Shown here: positions 16,374 to 24,578 of the stretch, one piece after another
How positions within the stretch are numbered: the stretch's first letter is position 1
Layout: every line of letters begins with the position of its first letter
Assembly: GCF_009729075.1 (NCBI RefSeq)
Contig: NZ_VTGY01000015.1
Span: forward strand, 310,001 to 374,000
Origin: Mycolicibacterium sp. CBMA 226
Lineage (GTDB): Bacteria > Actinomycetota > Actinomycetes > Mycobacteriales > Mycobacteriaceae
Length of the DNA: 64,000 nt
Direction: 5' to 3'
The notes under the pieces: model-generated
What the model saw: the letters and a program-made list of their open reading frames with translations, nothing else
Told to the model about the DNA's origin: nothing
Database searches by the model: none
Program-made: the position numbers and the translations under genes

Positions 16374-17935
16374 GCGGGCGCCGCCGGAATAGTCACCGAC
16401 ACCACCGAGCCGTAGCTGACATCGGACGACAGGGTGCCGCCATGCCGCTTGACGACCTGCGCCACGAGCGCGAGCCCCAGCCCGTGCCCCGGCGCAGATT
16501 TCGTCGAATAGCCACGGCGCATGGCATTTTCAAATTTTTCCGGGTCCATGCCCGGGCCGCTGTCGGCCACGCTCATCAGTAGTCCGGTCCCCGGCGCGCA
16601 GCGCACCGTCACCTCGACCCACGGCTCGTCGCGGTCGCACGCGTCCATCGCGTTGTCGATCAGGTTGCCCAGCACTGTCACCATCTCCTGCCCGGTCAGC
16701 GGTAGATATGAAGTGTCCGAGGGCAATTGCGAGTCCTCGGTGACGGTGAACTCGATGCCACGCTCATGGGCCTGGGCACTCTTGCCCAGCAGCAGCGCCA
16801 CCAAGGCGGGTTCGCGGACCTCGCTGGACAGCCGGTCGACGAGTCGCTGCGACAGCTCCAGCTCGTCGGTGGCGAACGCAACGGCATCCGAGGGGCGGCC
16901 CATCTCGACCATGGTGATCACCGTGTGCAGCTTGTTGGCCGCTTCGTGCGCCTGCGCCCGCAGCGAATCGGTCAGCACCTTCAGCGAGCTGAGTTCGCCC
17001 AGGGTGCTTTGTAATTCGGTGCGGTCGCGGATCGTCACGACCTCCGAACCCGAGGCACCGGACACCGGCGACCGGCTCACCACCAGCACCCGTTCGTCGG
17101 TGACGTGAACCTCGTCGCGCACACCGGGACCGGAGGCCCGCAGGAACTCCGGCAGATCGGACAGTGCCACCGTGCCCGGCGGCAGGGCCAGCAGGCGACG
17201 CGCCTCGTCGTTGGCCAGCGCCACCCGGCCCTTGTCGAGGACCAGCAGGCCTTCGGACACCGAATGCAGGACGGCGTCGTGGTGCTCGTACATCACGCGC
17301 AACTGGTCCGGCCGCAGGCCGTGGGTCTGGCGCAGCAGCCGGCGGCGGATCAGCCAGGTGCCGACGAGCGAAAGGGCAAGGGCGGCAAGGCTGATCGCGG
17401 CGATCCCCGGAACCTGGTGGCGCCACTGCGCCGTCAGCGTCGTCTCGGTGATGCCCGCGGCGACCAGGCCGAGAATTCGTCCGGTGGTGTCCCGTACCGG
17501 GGTGATGGTGCGCACCGAACGGCCCAGCGTCCCGGTGTAGAACTCGGTGTACGTCTGGCCGTTCAGGGCCGGCGCCATGGTCCCCAGGTAGTGGCCGCCG
17601 ATCTGGCGCGGGTCGGTGTGCGTGAACCGGGTGCCGTCGGGCGCCATGACGGTGATGAATGCGACGCCGGTCTGGGCGCGAACCCGCTCGGTCACTGGCT
17701 GAAGGACGTCCGTGGCTTTGCCGGTCTGGATGGCGGCGGCGGTCGATGGCGCGTCGGCCAGAGCCGTCACGATGCCGGTGAGCAACTGCCGCGCCGCGGC
17801 GTCGTTGGTGCGGCGCGAGTGCACCAGCGCCAGCGCGCTACCAGCGGCCACGACCACGATGATGATTGCGATCTGCAGGGCAACGATCTGCCCGGCCAGA
17901 GACCAGCGCGGCGTGGCCGGCCATCTGCGCATCAC
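16370..17935 (-). CDS. CitA/DcuS-type sensor histidine kinase for C4-dicarboxylates
   Basis: 521 residues. It has TM1 (about 14-38), a periplasmic PAS-like sensor domain (about 40-165, with GLVAAGITETTLTAQW), TM2 (about 170-192) and a cytoplasmic PAS (about 215-300: HHDAVLHSVSEGLLVLD). The dimerisation helix carries the phospho-histidine region (AHEAANKLHTVITMVEMG, about 327-344), then the ATPase with N box GNLIDNAMDACD, DSGPGMD and GHGLGLALV. This layout senses dicarboxylates or citrate and phosphorylates the partner regulator. It diverges from dctA, and the 142-base intergenic region should hold the controlled promoter. Confidence 0.88.
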   Translation of the reverse strand: MMRRWPATPRWSLAGQIVALQIAIIIVVVAAGSALALVHSRRTNDAAARQLLTGIVTALADAPSTAAAIQTGKATDVLQPVTERVRAQTGVAFITVMAPDGTRFTHTDPRQIGGHYLGTMAPALNGQTYTEFYTGTLGRSVRTITPVRDTTGRILGLVAAGITETTLTAQWRHQVPGIAAISLAALALSLVGTWLIRRRLLRQTHGLRPDQLRVMYEHHDAVLHSVSEGLLVLDKGRVALANDEARRLLALPPGTVALSDLPEFLRASGPGVRDEVHVTDERVLVVSRSPVSGASGSEVVTIRDRTELQSTLGELSSLKVLTDSLRAQAHEAANKLHTVITMVEMGRPSDAVAFATDELELSQRLVDRLSSEVREPALVALLLGKSAQAHERGIEFTVTEDSQLPSDTSYLPLTGQEMVTVLGNLIDNAMDACDRDEPWVEVTVRCAPGTGLLMSVADSGPGMDPEKFENAMRRGYSTKSAPGHGLGLALVAQVVKRHGGTLSSDVSYGSVVSVTIPAAPA

Positions 17936-18077
17936 TGCGTCCTTCTGTGAAATCCGCGTGCTCGTCGCGTCCGCGGTGAACTTCCGTGAACGAAATGAAC
18001 ATATGCGTGACGTGCCTCACGTTCTGGATCAACATCCTTGCAGAAGTTTTCGACAACGAGGCCGGAGGACCGCCGAA

Positions 18078-19409
18078 ATGATTGATCAAGCGCCCCGTCG
18101 CGACCGAACCCACTGGCTGTACATCGCCGTGCTCGTCGCCGTAGTCGGCGGTGTGGCCGTCGGCCTGATCGCACCCGGGGTGGGCAAGGACATCGCGGTC
18201 CTCGGCACCCTGTTCGTCAACCTGATCAAGATGATGATCACGCCGGTCATCTTCTGCACGATCGTGCTGGGCATCGGCTCGGTACGCAAAGCGGCGACCG
18301 TCGGCAAGATCGGCGGCCTGTCGCTCGGCTACTTCCTGGTGATGTCGACGGTGGCGCTCGCCATTGGCCTCGTCGTCGGCAACCTGTTGAGCCCCGGATC
18401 AGGGCTGCACCTGTCGGCGCAGGCCACCGGGCAGGGCGCGAAACTCGCGCAGAAGGCGCACGAGGCGGGTGGCCTCATGGACTTCGTCTCCCACATCATC
18501 CCCGAGACCCTGCTGTCGGCGCTGACCAGCGGAAACGTGCTGCAGGCGCTGTTCATCGCGCTGCTCGTCGGCTTCGCCGTGCAGGCGATGGGCCCCGCCG
18601 GCGAACCCGTGCTGCGCGGCGTCGAGCACCTGCAGAAGCTGGTCTTCCGGGTGCTGAGCATGATCCTGTGGCTGGCCCCGATCGGCGCGTTCGGCGCGAT
18701 GGCCGGCGTCGTCGGGCAGACCGGCTGGCGTGCGGTCACCCAGCTGCTGACCCTGATGCTCGGGTTCTACGTGACCTGCGTCGTCTTTGTCTTCGGCGTG
18801 CTCGGGGTGGTGCTGTGGTCGGTGACGCGGATGTCGATCTTCCGGCTGGTCCGCTACCTGGCCCGCGAGTACCTGCTGATCTTCTCGACGTCGTCGTCGG
18901 AGTCGGCGCTGCCCCGGTTGATCGCCAAGATGGAGCACCTGGGCGTGGACCGCAGCACCGTCGGCGTCGTGGTGCCGACCGGGTACTCGTTCAACCTGGA
19001 CGGCACCGCGATCTACCTGACGATGGCGGCGCTGTTCATCGCCGACGCCATGGGACGGCCGATGGCGATCGGGGAGCAGTTGGCGCTGCTCGTCTTCATG
19101 ATCGTGGCATCGAAGGGAGCCGCCGGCGTCACCGGCGCGGGCCTGGCGACGCTGGCCGGCGGCCTGCAGAGTCACCGGCCGGACCTGCTGGACGGCGTGG
19201 GTCTGATCGTGGGCATCGATCGGTTCATGTCGGAGGCGCGGGCCGTCACCAACTTCTCGGGTAACGCCGTCGCGGCCGTGCTCATCGGATCGTGGACCGG
19301 AACTCTCGACCGTGCCAAGGCCGAAGCGGTGTTGCACGGTGCCGATCCGTTCGACGAGCTGGCGATGGTCGACACGGGTGACCGCGTCCCGTCCGCAACT
19401 CCGGCGTGA
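18078..19409 (+). CDS. dctA: C4-dicarboxylate:cation symporter DctA
   Basis: 443 residues from the ATG at 18078, with GGAGG a few bases upstream (18064-18068). It is a multi-pass transporter of the DAACS/glutamate-transporter family with the serine-rich hairpin STSSSESALPRL (about 272-283) and the substrate/ion site VVPTGYSFNLDGTAIYLTMA (about 297-316). It imports succinate, fumarate and malate with protons or sodium. Next to the CitA/DcuS-like kinase and regulator it forms a self-contained uptake module. The open frame upstream to 17712 overlaps the kinase gene and is not coding. Confidence 0.9.
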   Translation: MIDQAPRRDRTHWLYIAVLVAVVGGVAVGLIAPGVGKDIAVLGTLFVNLIKMMITPVIFCTIVLGIGSVRKAATVGKIGGLSLGYFLVMSTVALAIGLVVGNLLSPGSGLHLSAQATGQGAKLAQKAHEAGGLMDFVSHIIPETLLSALTSGNVLQALFIALLVGFAVQAMGPAGEPVLRGVEHLQKLVFRVLSMILWLAPIGAFGAMAGVVGQTGWRAVTQLLTLMLGFYVTCVVFVFGVLGVVLWSVTRMSIFRLVRYLAREYLLIFSTSSSESALPRLIAKMEHLGVDRSTVGVVVPTGYSFNLDGTAIYLTMAALFIADAMGRPMAIGEQLALLVFMIVASKGAAGVTGAGLATLAGGLQSHRPDLLDGVGLIVGIDRFMSEARAVTNFSGNAVAAVLIGSWTGTLDRAKAEAVLHGADPFDELAMVDTGDRVPSATPA

Positions 19410-19900
19410 TGCCCGTCACATCATGAACGAATTGTGAATTCGTCGATAACAGCGAATATCGGCGGTAGCTCAGCCAGGTCTCGGAACAGTAACGATCTTG
19501 ATGAACAGAAGTGGGTCCTGAGTTGTATCGTGCAGATGGTACGGATGGGATCGAAGGCCTCCGTGTCGCGGTGTGATGTTTCGCTCACTTTGCCTGGGAA
19601 TGCCGGGAAACGGCGCTCGGAAATCCTCAGAATTGAGGGCCGTCGGTGTTTGCTCAATTTGAATTCTGCCGTTGTATTCGCAGGTGGGAGCGTTGGGAGC
19701 CTTTGATAACAAGTGCATAACAATTCGCACCTTAAGTAACTCCTAAGAGCCTCTGATCAATTCGCGATGTGCCGTCGCTGAAGCTGTCCGGAATGTCGGT
19801 GGGGATCACTACACTTCTTGAAAGCAGCGCTCATCCGGGCGCACCCGAACGGGAAATCGACTACCGGCGCGTTGCCGCGCTGGCGGAGGTACCGAAGATC
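19410..19900. other. Long intergenic region upstream of the beta-propeller gene
   Basis: 491 bases with clearly lower GC than the flanks, including several A/T-rich stretches around 19640-19760. No convincing gene. It contains a perfect inverted repeat CCTCA-GAAT-TGAGG at 19625-19638. If the propeller gene is the Rv1057 equivalent, whose promoter in M. tuberculosis is stress-controlled (SigE, MprAB), this is where such sites should be. I could not find a well-spaced extracytoplasmic sigma promoter by eye. Confidence 0.5.
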
Positions 19901-20935
19901 GTGGCAAACAATAACGCTCGTGCAAAAGCGCAGCGGGCAGGCGCCCAGGCGCTGCGTGGAATCATGGACATCGCGCAGGTTGGCCGCGGCACCATCGCCG
20001 ACATCGCCGAGAGCGCGGGCCAGTTGGTCGCGACCAGCTACGCCGACAACATGGTGTCGCTGATCGAGCCGCGCAGCCGCAGCATCCGCGATATCGCCGT
20101 CGACGGTGAGCCCTTCGCGGTCGTCGCCACCGACGACCGGGCCTACGTCGCCGTGTCCGGAGCCGAGTTCGACGGCATCGCCGTCATCGACGTTGCCACC
20201 GGCGCCGAGCTGGCCGCCTACCCGCTGGCCTCCGGCGTCAGCGCCCTGGCCGTCAGCCCCGACGGCAAGCGCGTGTTCGCAGGCCGCGCCGGCGACGCCT
20301 ACATCGACGTCGCCGTCATCGACATCACCGCCGACCGCGTCGGCACCATCGAGATCGCCACCGGTGCCGCCATCAGCATCGACGCGCTTGCGGTCGACCA
20401 CACCGGTCGCCGGCTCTACGTCGCCACCACCGACGAGGTGGGCAGCCAGCTGGTCGTCGTCGACACCGAGACCGCGCGCATCCGCAACACCATCGTCATC
20501 GGTGCCCCGATCCGCAGCCTGGCCCTCGGCCCGGACAACACCGCCTACGTGCTGACCTCGGACCTGACGGCCCGCGGTGAGGTGCACGTCGTCGACCTGG
20601 TCGCCGGCCGCGTGACCGGACGCTTCGCCGTCGGCGACGCCCCGACCCAGCTGGTGCTCGGTGCCGACGGCACTCGCGCTTACGTCGTCGACTACGACCG
20701 CGTCTCGGTGTTCTGCACCCAGACCAATGCCGTCGTCGACACCGTCGCTGCCGACGTGCAGCCGTCCTGCGTCACCGTCAGCCGTGACGGGTCGCGGCTG
20801 TATGTCGCGGACGTCGCCGGTGACGTCACCGCCGTCGCCGTCGAGGCCCCGAAGCCGCTCCTCTACTCGCAGTTCATGGCGACCAAGTCGGTGGCGATGA
20901 ACGAGGTGCGCGCGCTCGAGCCCGCGACCGTCTGA
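19901..20935 (+). CDS. YVTN/beta-propeller protein, Rv1057-like
   Basis: 344 residues from a GTG at 19901 with GGAGG at 19885-19889. The frame is open further up (GTG 19769, ATG 19793) but those starts lack an RBS. After a basic N-terminus (NNNARAKAQRAGAQALRG) come about six repeats of a roughly 45-residue unit: 'VSALAVSPDGKRVFAG... VAVIDITADRVGTIE', 'AIDALAVDHTGRRLYVATTD', 'PTQLVLGADGTRAYVVDYD', 'PSCVTVSRDGSRLYVADVAG'. This is a seven-bladed YVTN-type propeller, probably a binding scaffold. Its position just ahead of fadD14 matches Rv1057. No signal peptide is evident. Confidence 0.78.
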   Translation: MANNNARAKAQRAGAQALRGIMDIAQVGRGTIADIAESAGQLVATSYADNMVSLIEPRSRSIRDIAVDGEPFAVVATDDRAYVAVSGAEFDGIAVIDVATGAELAAYPLASGVSALAVSPDGKRVFAGRAGDAYIDVAVIDITADRVGTIEIATGAAISIDALAVDHTGRRLYVATTDEVGSQLVVVDTETARIRNTIVIGAPIRSLALGPDNTAYVLTSDLTARGEVHVVDLVAGRVTGRFAVGDAPTQLVLGADGTRAYVVDYDRVSVFCTQTNAVVDTVAADVQPSCVTVSRDGSRLYVADVAGDVTAVAVEAPKPLLYSQFMATKSVAMNEVRALEPATV

Positions 20936-20944
20936 TCAGTCCAA

Positions 20945-20980
20945 CGAGAACGCCCCCGCCGGCCGGCGGGGGCGTTCTCG
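20945..20980. terminator. Bidirectional hairpin terminator
   Basis: A perfect 18+18 base inverted repeat, CGAGAACGCCCCCGCCGG followed directly by its complement. It lies between the stop of the propeller gene (20935) and the stop of the convergent secreted-protein gene (20992). There is no long T tract, as is common in mycobacteria. Confidence 0.8.
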
Positions 20981-20991
20981 GATCTGGTGGG

Positions 20992-21324
20992 TTAGTGCGT
21001 GCCCGTGCAGTCGAGCGACACGGAAATGGTCCTGCTCGTTTGCGGCAGGAGGATCGAGCCGCTATTGCGGCCCAAGCCGGGGCCGACCCACGGCACCAAC
21101 TGAGTCGTCTGCTGCGGATTGCGCACACTGGTCACGCTGCACTCGTCCATTGGAGCGGTCCCGAGCTTGTCGATCGTGACCACATAGCCCTCTGACTGCA
21201 GGCGGTTGATGGTCTCCTGCGCCGTATCGGCTGCGGCCAATCCGGCCGGGGCCAGCATCGTCAGGCCGGCTCCCGCCAGCCCGCCCATTACGGCCGCGGC
21301 CAGCGTCCAATTCGTGCGCATCAT
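20992..21324 (-). CDS. Small secreted protein, unknown
   Basis: 110 residues with an AGGAGA three to six bases before tandem ATGs (21324, 21321). A Sec signal peptide (about 1-33, ending GLAAADTA) is followed by a small domain: TINRLQSEGYVVTIDKLGTA, CSVTSVRNP, and SVSLDCTG near the C-terminus. The two cysteines probably form a disulfide. This pattern (a YVV-type strand, then a Cys pair) is common among short exported mycobacterial proteins of unknown role. It diverges from fadD14 with about 100 bases between. Confidence 0.72.
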   Translation of the reverse strand: MMRTNWTLAAAVMGGLAGAGLTMLAPAGLAAADTAQETINRLQSEGYVVTIDKLGTAPMDECSVTSVRNPQQTTQLVPWVGPGLGRNSGSILLPQTSRTISVSLDCTGTH

Positions 21325-21423
21325 TTTCTCCTGTCGTGCTTACGCACAATCATCCTCCTACCTGACAGGGTCGGCTAGCATCGCGACATCCCAGCGGCAG
21401 CAACTCCAGAGGCGAAATTCACG

Positions 21424-23064
21424 ATGCTCAGTACGATGCAGGACGCCCCGCTCACCATCGCCACGATCATGCGGCACGCGATCGGCCAGAATTCCTGTCG
21501 GACCATCACCACGGCGCTCGGAGGCGGGCAGTACCGCACGGTGACTTATCGCGAGGTCGGCGAGCAGGCGGCCCGGCTGGCCAACGCGTTGCGCGGTCTC
21601 AGCATCACCGGAGATCAGCGGGTCGCCACATTCATGTGGAACAACGCCGAGCACACCGTGGCGTACCTGGCCGTTCCGTCGATGGGTGCGGTGCTGCACA
21701 CCCTCAACATCCGCTTGTCGCCCGAGCAGATCGCGTACATCGCCAACGAGGCTGAGGATCAGATCGTCATCGCCGATCTCTCGCTGACCGCCCAGCTGGT
21801 TCCGGTACTGCCGCAGATGGACACCGTGCACACGGTAATCGCCGTCGGCGCAGGGGATTTGGGGTCGCTCGAGGCTGCGTGTTCGGCGGCGGGAAAGACC
21901 GTGCTGCGGTATGACGAGCTGCTGGCCGCCCAGCCTGTCGACTTCGACTGGCCGGAGGTCGACGAGCGGTCCGCCGCGGCGATGTGCTACACCAGCGGTA
22001 CTACGGGAAATCCGAAAGGCGTTGTCTACAGCCATCGTTCGAGCTTTCTGCATGCCATGGCGGCGTGTACCAACAATGCGCTGGGGATCAGCAGCGACGA
22101 CGTCGCCCTGCCCATCGTGCCGATGTTCCATGCCAACGCCTGGGGGCTGCCGTACGCCGCGCTGATGGCCGGTGCCGACCTGGCGATGCCGGACCGTTTC
22201 CTCGACGGTGCCTCGCTGATCAATCTCATCGAGACGTGCCGGCCCACGGTCGCCGCCGCCGTGCCGACCATCTGGAACGACGTGCAGCATTGTCTGGAAA
22301 AGGGCCCTGCCCACGATATTTCGTCTCTGCGTCTGGTTGCGTGCGGCGGGTCTGCCGTGCCCGTGTCGTTGATGAAGACGTTCCAGGAACGCCACGGTGT
22401 CCATATCCAGCAGCTGTGGGGGATGACCGAGACGTCGCCGATGGCCACCACCGCCAAGCCGCTGCCCGGTGTGCCGGACGAACAGTATTGGGCGACGCGG
22501 GCGACGCAGGGCCGCGCGATGTGCGGCGTCGAGGTTCGGGTCGTGGACGATGCCGGCGCGCCGTTGCCGCACGACGGCCAGGCTGTCGGCGAGATCGAGG
22601 TGCGGGGGCCGTGGATCACCGGTAGCTATTACCTGGGCTATGACTCCGGCAAGTTCGACAGCGGCTGGCTGCGCACCGGTGACGTCGGGCGCATCGACGA
22701 GTGTGGGTTCGTCACCCTCACCGACCGGGCCAAGGACGTCATCAAGTCCGGCGGCGAATGGATTTCCTCTGTTGAGCTGGAGAACCACCTGATCGCGCAC
22801 CCCGCCGTGCTGGAGGCCGCCGTGGTCGCAGTGCCCGACGACCGCTGGCAGGAGCGACCGCTGGTCGCCGTGGTGCTGCAGGAGGGGGCCGAGGCGACGC
22901 CGGCAGAACTGCGAGAATTCTTGGCGGACAAGGTGGTTCGATGGTGGCTGCCCGAGCGGTGGACGTTCATCGAGCAAGTGCCGCGCACCAGCGTCGGCAA
23001 GTACGACAAGAAGGCCATCCGCGCCCGCTACGCCGACGGCGCCTACGACGTCGTCACCATCTAG
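21424..23064 (+). CDS. fadD14: Long-chain fatty-acid-CoA ligase FadD14
   Basis: 546 residues. The adenylate-forming signature is YTSGTTGNPKG (about 189-199), followed by WGMTETSP (about 338), the hinge TGDVGRIDE and the C-terminal lysine region VGKYDKKAIRA. It activates a fatty or other carboxylic acid to its CoA thioester through an acyl-AMP. Length and place next to the propeller gene match Rv1058/FadD14. A promoter-like TAGCAT lies at 21376-21381 without a clear -35 box. The actual chain-length preference cannot be read from the sequence. Confidence 0.86.
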   Translation: MLSTMQDAPLTIATIMRHAIGQNSCRTITTALGGGQYRTVTYREVGEQAARLANALRGLSITGDQRVATFMWNNAEHTVAYLAVPSMGAVLHTLNIRLSPEQIAYIANEAEDQIVIADLSLTAQLVPVLPQMDTVHTVIAVGAGDLGSLEAACSAAGKTVLRYDELLAAQPVDFDWPEVDERSAAAMCYTSGTTGNPKGVVYSHRSSFLHAMAACTNNALGISSDDVALPIVPMFHANAWGLPYAALMAGADLAMPDRFLDGASLINLIETCRPTVAAAVPTIWNDVQHCLEKGPAHDISSLRLVACGGSAVPVSLMKTFQERHGVHIQQLWGMTETSPMATTAKPLPGVPDEQYWATRATQGRAMCGVEVRVVDDAGAPLPHDGQAVGEIEVRGPWITGSYYLGYDSGKFDSGWLRTGDVGRIDECGFVTLTDRAKDVIKSGGEWISSVELENHLIAHPAVLEAAVVAVPDDRWQERPLVAVVLQEGAEATPAELREFLADKVVRWWLPERWTFIEQVPRTSVGKYDKKAIRARYADGAYDVVTI

Positions 23065-23080
23065 CGGCGAGTTCGCGCGG

Positions 23081-23911
23081 TCAGGCGCGGACCGCGAGGC
23101 TCGACATGAGGTCGGCGAGCCGGTCCGGGCGGTCGAGCATCGAGAATGTTCTTGCGCCGTCGATAATTTCGAGGCGGGCGCCCGGAATGATGTTCGCCAG
23201 CTTCTCGCCGTCGCCTACCTCGAAGAACACGTCGTCGGCCGACCAGGCGATGAGCGTCGGCTTGTCGAACTCGTGCAGCTGCGCTGCGACCGCGGTGGTC
23301 ACCTCGGTGCGCAGTGAGTTGGTGAACACGCGGAGGTCCTCGGCGATCGCGGGATTGGACTGGGGGTTGCGCACCCACTCGCGCGTCAGGGCGTCGAGGT
23401 CGGCGTACGCGAGGCCGGCGTAGGCGCGCTTGCGGACCAGCGGGATTCGGAACACCTGCGCGCCCGCCCGGAATACCGCCTTCGAACGTGACGCGGCGAT
23501 CAGCGGCTTGAGGATCGGCGGCGGAAAGTGTTCGAACGCATCGCAACTCGTCAGCACCAGGGCTCCCACGCGCTCTGGATGGTGGACCGCCACCAGCTGG
23601 GTGACCACGCCGCCGGTGTCGTTGCCGACGAGCACGACATCATCGAGATCCAATGCGGCCAGGAAGTCGGCGACGACGCGCGCGACGCCGTGGATGCTGC
23701 GGTCGGCACCGGGGCGCAGCGGTTCGGGATGCGCGCCCAGGGGCCAGGTCGGGGCGATGCACCGTAGGCCGCGTGCGGCGAGGCGGGCGCTGACCTGTCG
23801 CCACAGCTGGCCGCCCATCATGTAGCCGTGTACGAAGACGACGGGCCTGCCGTCCGTCGGCCCGAATTCCTCGAAATGGATGGTTCCGGCGTTAATCTCG
23901 ATGATCGACAT
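23081..23911 (-). CDS. Alpha/beta hydrolase with aspartate nucleophile elbow (dehalogenase-like)
   Basis: 276 residues. The oxyanion motif VFVHGYMMGG (about 25-34) is followed by the nucleophile elbow VGNDTGG, in which the central residue is Asp98 rather than Ser. This is as in haloalkane dehalogenases and epoxide hydrolases. At the expected catalytic-histidine place near the C-terminus the sequence is IDGARTFSM, with Arg254 instead of the usual Gly-His. The enzyme may therefore be inactive as a classical hydrolase or use another residue. It diverges from a TetR regulator across a region with paired repeats, so it is probably repressed by it. Confidence 0.78.
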   Translation of the reverse strand: MSIIEINAGTIHFEEFGPTDGRPVVFVHGYMMGGQLWRQVSARLAARGLRCIAPTWPLGAHPEPLRPGADRSIHGVARVVADFLAALDLDDVVLVGNDTGGVVTQLVAVHHPERVGALVLTSCDAFEHFPPPILKPLIAASRSKAVFRAGAQVFRIPLVRKRAYAGLAYADLDALTREWVRNPQSNPAIAEDLRVFTNSLRTEVTTAVAAQLHEFDKPTLIAWSADDVFFEVGDGEKLANIIPGARLEIIDGARTFSMLDRPDRLADLMSSLAVRA

Positions 23912-23936
23912 GGATGACTCCTAGCTCGATACGCAT

Positions 23937-23973
23937 TTACAAACAGGCTGTCCGCAACTTACCAACAGGGTGT
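23937..23973. promoter_or_regulatory. Paired direct repeats, probable TetR operator
   Basis: TTACAAACAGGCTGT (23937-23951) and TTACCAACAGGGTGT (23959-23973) are near-identical 15-base repeats spaced exactly 22 bases, i.e. two helical turns, so both face the same side of the DNA. Within the first, ACAG-G-CTGT is palindromic. They fill the gap between the divergent hydrolase and TetR genes and touch the TetR ATG, fitting autorepression. Confidence 0.6.
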
Positions 23974-24576
23974 ATGGAAAACAAGAGGCGTACTCAGGAG
24001 GAACGTTCCGCGGCCACCCGCGAGGCGTTGATCGTCGCTGCGCGGCGACTATGGGGCGAGCGCGGTTATGCCGAGGTGGGCACGCCGGAGATCGCGACGA
24101 CCGCCGGCGTCACCCGCGGCGCGATGTATCACCAATTCGCCGACAAGGCAGCGCTTTTCCTGGCCGTTGTGGAGGTCGTGGAGCAGGACGTGATGGAGCG
24201 GATGGCGGCGATGGTGGCGACGTCCGGTGCGACGTCACCGGCCGACGCCATCCGCGCCGCGGTCGACGCGTGGCTGGAGGTCTCCGGCGACCCGGAGGTG
24301 CGGCAGCTCGTCCTGCTGGACGCCCCGAGCGTGCTCGGGTGGGCGGGCTTCCGTGACGTGGCCCAGCGCTACAGCCTGGGCATGACCGAGCAGTTGCTCA
24401 GCGAGGCCATGAAGTCGGGTCAGCTCGCCCGACAGCCCGTGCGGGCACTGGCGCATGTGTTGATCGGCGCGCTCGACGAGGCGGCCATGCTCATCGCGAC
24501 CGCTGATGATCCGAAGAAGACCCGCCGCGAGACCCGGCAGGTGCTGCGCCGCCTCGTCGACGCGATGTTCGAGTGA
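23974..24576 (+). CDS. TetR-family transcriptional repressor
   Basis: 200 residues from the ATG at 23974. An in-frame ATG at 23914 exists but would translate the putative operator repeats. The N-terminal TetR helix-turn-helix is clear: RSAATREALIVAARRLWGER, TPEIATTAGVTRGAMYHQF, DKAALFLAVVE (about 10-60). The C-terminal ligand domain is of the common mycobacterial type (DPEVRQLVLLDAPSVLGW). It is adjacent to and divergent from the dehalogenase-like hydrolase and likely regulates it and itself. Confidence 0.85.
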   Translation: MENKRRTQEERSAATREALIVAARRLWGERGYAEVGTPEIATTAGVTRGAMYHQFADKAALFLAVVEVVEQDVMERMAAMVATSGATSPADAIRAAVDAWLEVSGDPEVRQLVLLDAPSVLGWAGFRDVAQRYSLGMTEQLLSEAMKSGQLARQPVRALAHVLIGALDEAAMLIATADDPKKTRRETRQVLRRLVDAMFE

Positions 24577-24578
24577 TG

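Noticed and set aside
19851..19874. SigE-type promoter (GGGAAAT ... CGTTG) for the beta-propeller gene
   Set aside because: Spacing between the boxes is about three bases too short for the known consensus and the -35 lacks the GGAAC core.
21358..22977. 539-residue minus-strand frame opposite fadD14
   Set aside because: Antisense of an adenylate-forming enzyme whose motifs are intact on the plus strand.
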